A DNA stretch of 64,000 nucleotides from WM-3-3 sp041660045 (lineage in GTDB: Bacteria > Pseudomonadota > Gammaproteobacteria > Methylococcales > Methylomonadaceae). Each line of letters opens with the position of its first letter. Positions within the stretch are counted from its first letter, which is position 1. The notes under the pieces were generated by a model. That model was not told where the DNA came from. It was given only the letters and a program-made list of their open reading frames with translations, and did not search any database. The DNA lies in assembly GCA_041660045.1 (NCBI GenBank), contig JBAZXA010000004.1, forward strand, positions 1-64,000. Direction: 5' to 3'. This document shows positions 63,209-64,000 of this stretch, piece after piece. A program made the translations under genes and the position numbers.

Positions 63209-63601
63209 TTAGCTCTGTTCCCAGGGTAGGCCGTTAAATCGCCAACCACCCAGATTCCCTCGGTGCTTGTTGCCATCTAAAGCGCCTTCAAAGCCGTCTA
63301 CAATGTTGACAAGATGTTGGTAACCAATGGCCTCTAAGGCATTGGCGGCTTCCAGTGAGCGTTGGCCGCTACGGCACAGTAATAAAACTGGCACAGCCAA
63401 ATCGGGCACCTGTTTTTTTACCTCAGCAACAAATTGGCTATTAACCTGCCAATCGGGAGATTCTTTCCAGGGGATGTGGATAGCACCAATGGGATGCCCC
63501 ACAAAACCATGTTCCATTTTTGTCCTGACATCAATCAGCACAGCCTGGTTATTACTTTGCAATAAATCCCAGCAAGCCTTAGGTTGCAAATTTTCTATCA
63601 T
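63209..63601 (-). CDS. Rhodanese-like protein
   Basis: The 130-residue single-domain rhodanese has the sulfur-carrying Cys in LLLCRSGQRSLEAA and the opening AVLIDVRTKMEHGFVGHP. Its start overlaps the end of the upstream methyltransferase gene by four bases. Donor and acceptor unknown. Confidence 0.92.
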   Translation of the reverse strand: MIENLQPKACWDLLQSNNQAVLIDVRTKMEHGFVGHPIGAIHIPWKESPDWQVNSQFVAEVKKQVPDLAVPVLLLCRSGQRSLEAANALEAIGYQHLVNIVDGFEGALDGNKHRGNLGGWRFNGLPWEQS

Positions 63602-64000
63602 AGCGCTTTCCCACAGATACGTTTTTGGCCAATGAATTGGGCTTCGCCCCTCAAACCTTGGTTGCTATTGCCTATTTGCCCATTCTCTCTGTAAAAGAGC
63701 ACCTTGAGTGGCGAAAACAATTCTAACAGCTCGTTATCAGCGAGTAAGTAAGCAGGATTATTTGGGCCGCGCTGGCTAGTCTTATCGAAAGTATAGGTTT
63801 GATAGAACAACAAGCCACCGTCCTTAAGTGCGCCTATTATCGCATCCTTCAAGGTACGGTCAAGGAATCGGCCAATAATAACTACATCAAAACATGGCTT
63901 TTCTAGCTTTAAAAGCTCTACCGCCTTTACCGAAGCCTCTACAGGCAAGCCTTGTGCAAGAGCCTGGCTAGCTAACCAACTAATCGCGACAGAAGAAATA
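63598..64000 (-). CDS. SAM-dependent methyltransferase, C-terminal part
   Basis: The gene enters from the right edge; about 134 C-terminal residues are visible. The frame is open to the window end. FDVVIIGRFLDRTL and LKDGGLLFYQTYTFDK are typical of the later strands of class I methyltransferases such as TehB-like proteins; the SAM-binding glycine motif lies outside the window. Coupled to the rhodanese gene by a four-base overlap. Confidence 0.75.
   Translation of the reverse strand, partial: ISSVAISWLASQALAQGLPVEASVKAVELLKLEKPCFDVVIIGRFLDRTLKDAIIGALKDGGLLFYQTYTFDKTSQRGPNNPAYLLADNELLELFSPLKVLFYRENGQIGNSNQGLRGEAQFIGQKRICGKAL

Overview
This window comes from a gammaproteobacterial (type Ia, Methylococcales-like) methanotroph. 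The decisive evidence is a complete particulate methane monooxygenase operon, pmoCAB, on the minus strand at 33761-36729. Its proteins closely resemble those of Methylococcus-type methanotrophs, and the copper ligands of PmoB and PmoC can be read directly. The other genes are typical gammaproteobacterial housekeeping genes. I do not assign a genus.

Layout. 1-132 is the 5' end of a GC-rich VgrG-like (type VI secretion spike) gene cut by the window edge. 401-2818 is a large exported subtilase-fold protease with calcium-binding repeats and a C-terminal sorting-type tail. 3089-10471 holds a fructosamine-kinase-like gene and the lptM-lysA-dapF-DUF484-xerC block known from Pseudomonas, followed by DUF2333, DUF4389 and dinB. 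10582-20686 holds class I adenylate cyclase, gap, pyk, a CbbR-like LysR regulator, class II fba and uvrD. 20795-29377 holds small membrane proteins, cutA, an unusual dsbD with two N-terminal domains, tlpA-like and glutaredoxin-like genes, and metH.

The 29.4-37.4 kb stretch is AT-rich. It contains hypothetical membrane and secreted proteins, two very small genes (43 and 37 codons, each with its own promoter, ribosome site and terminator), an HTTM-DCC fusion protein, a 0.6 kb gene desert, and pmoCAB. The pmo operon has a sigma70-like promoter, a hairpin in its leader and in both intercistronic gaps, and a strong terminator.

38592-44590 is a five-gene co-directional cluster: a secreted CxxC protein that looks like a cytochrome c without its haem site, a family 2 glycosyltransferase, a membrane flavin/iron-sulfur fusion oxidoreductase, an ArsS-type radical SAM enzyme, and a multi-pass membrane glycosyltransferase. 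I consider it the best candidate in the window for an undescribed pathway.

44629-51156 holds a uracil-DNA-glycosylase-like gene, a TetR regulator with two perfect 16-bp operators facing an AhpD-like gene, an exported HAD protein with an altered first motif, and an efflux/exporter set (lipoprotein adaptor, ATPase, permease). 51314-53535 is a two-component system in the same direction. 53641-64000 holds an orphan msrQ, plsY, folB-folK, hisBHAFIE-tatABC, typA, a rhodanese and the C-terminal part of a methyltransferase. I saw no tRNA, rRNA, CRISPR array or insertion sequence.
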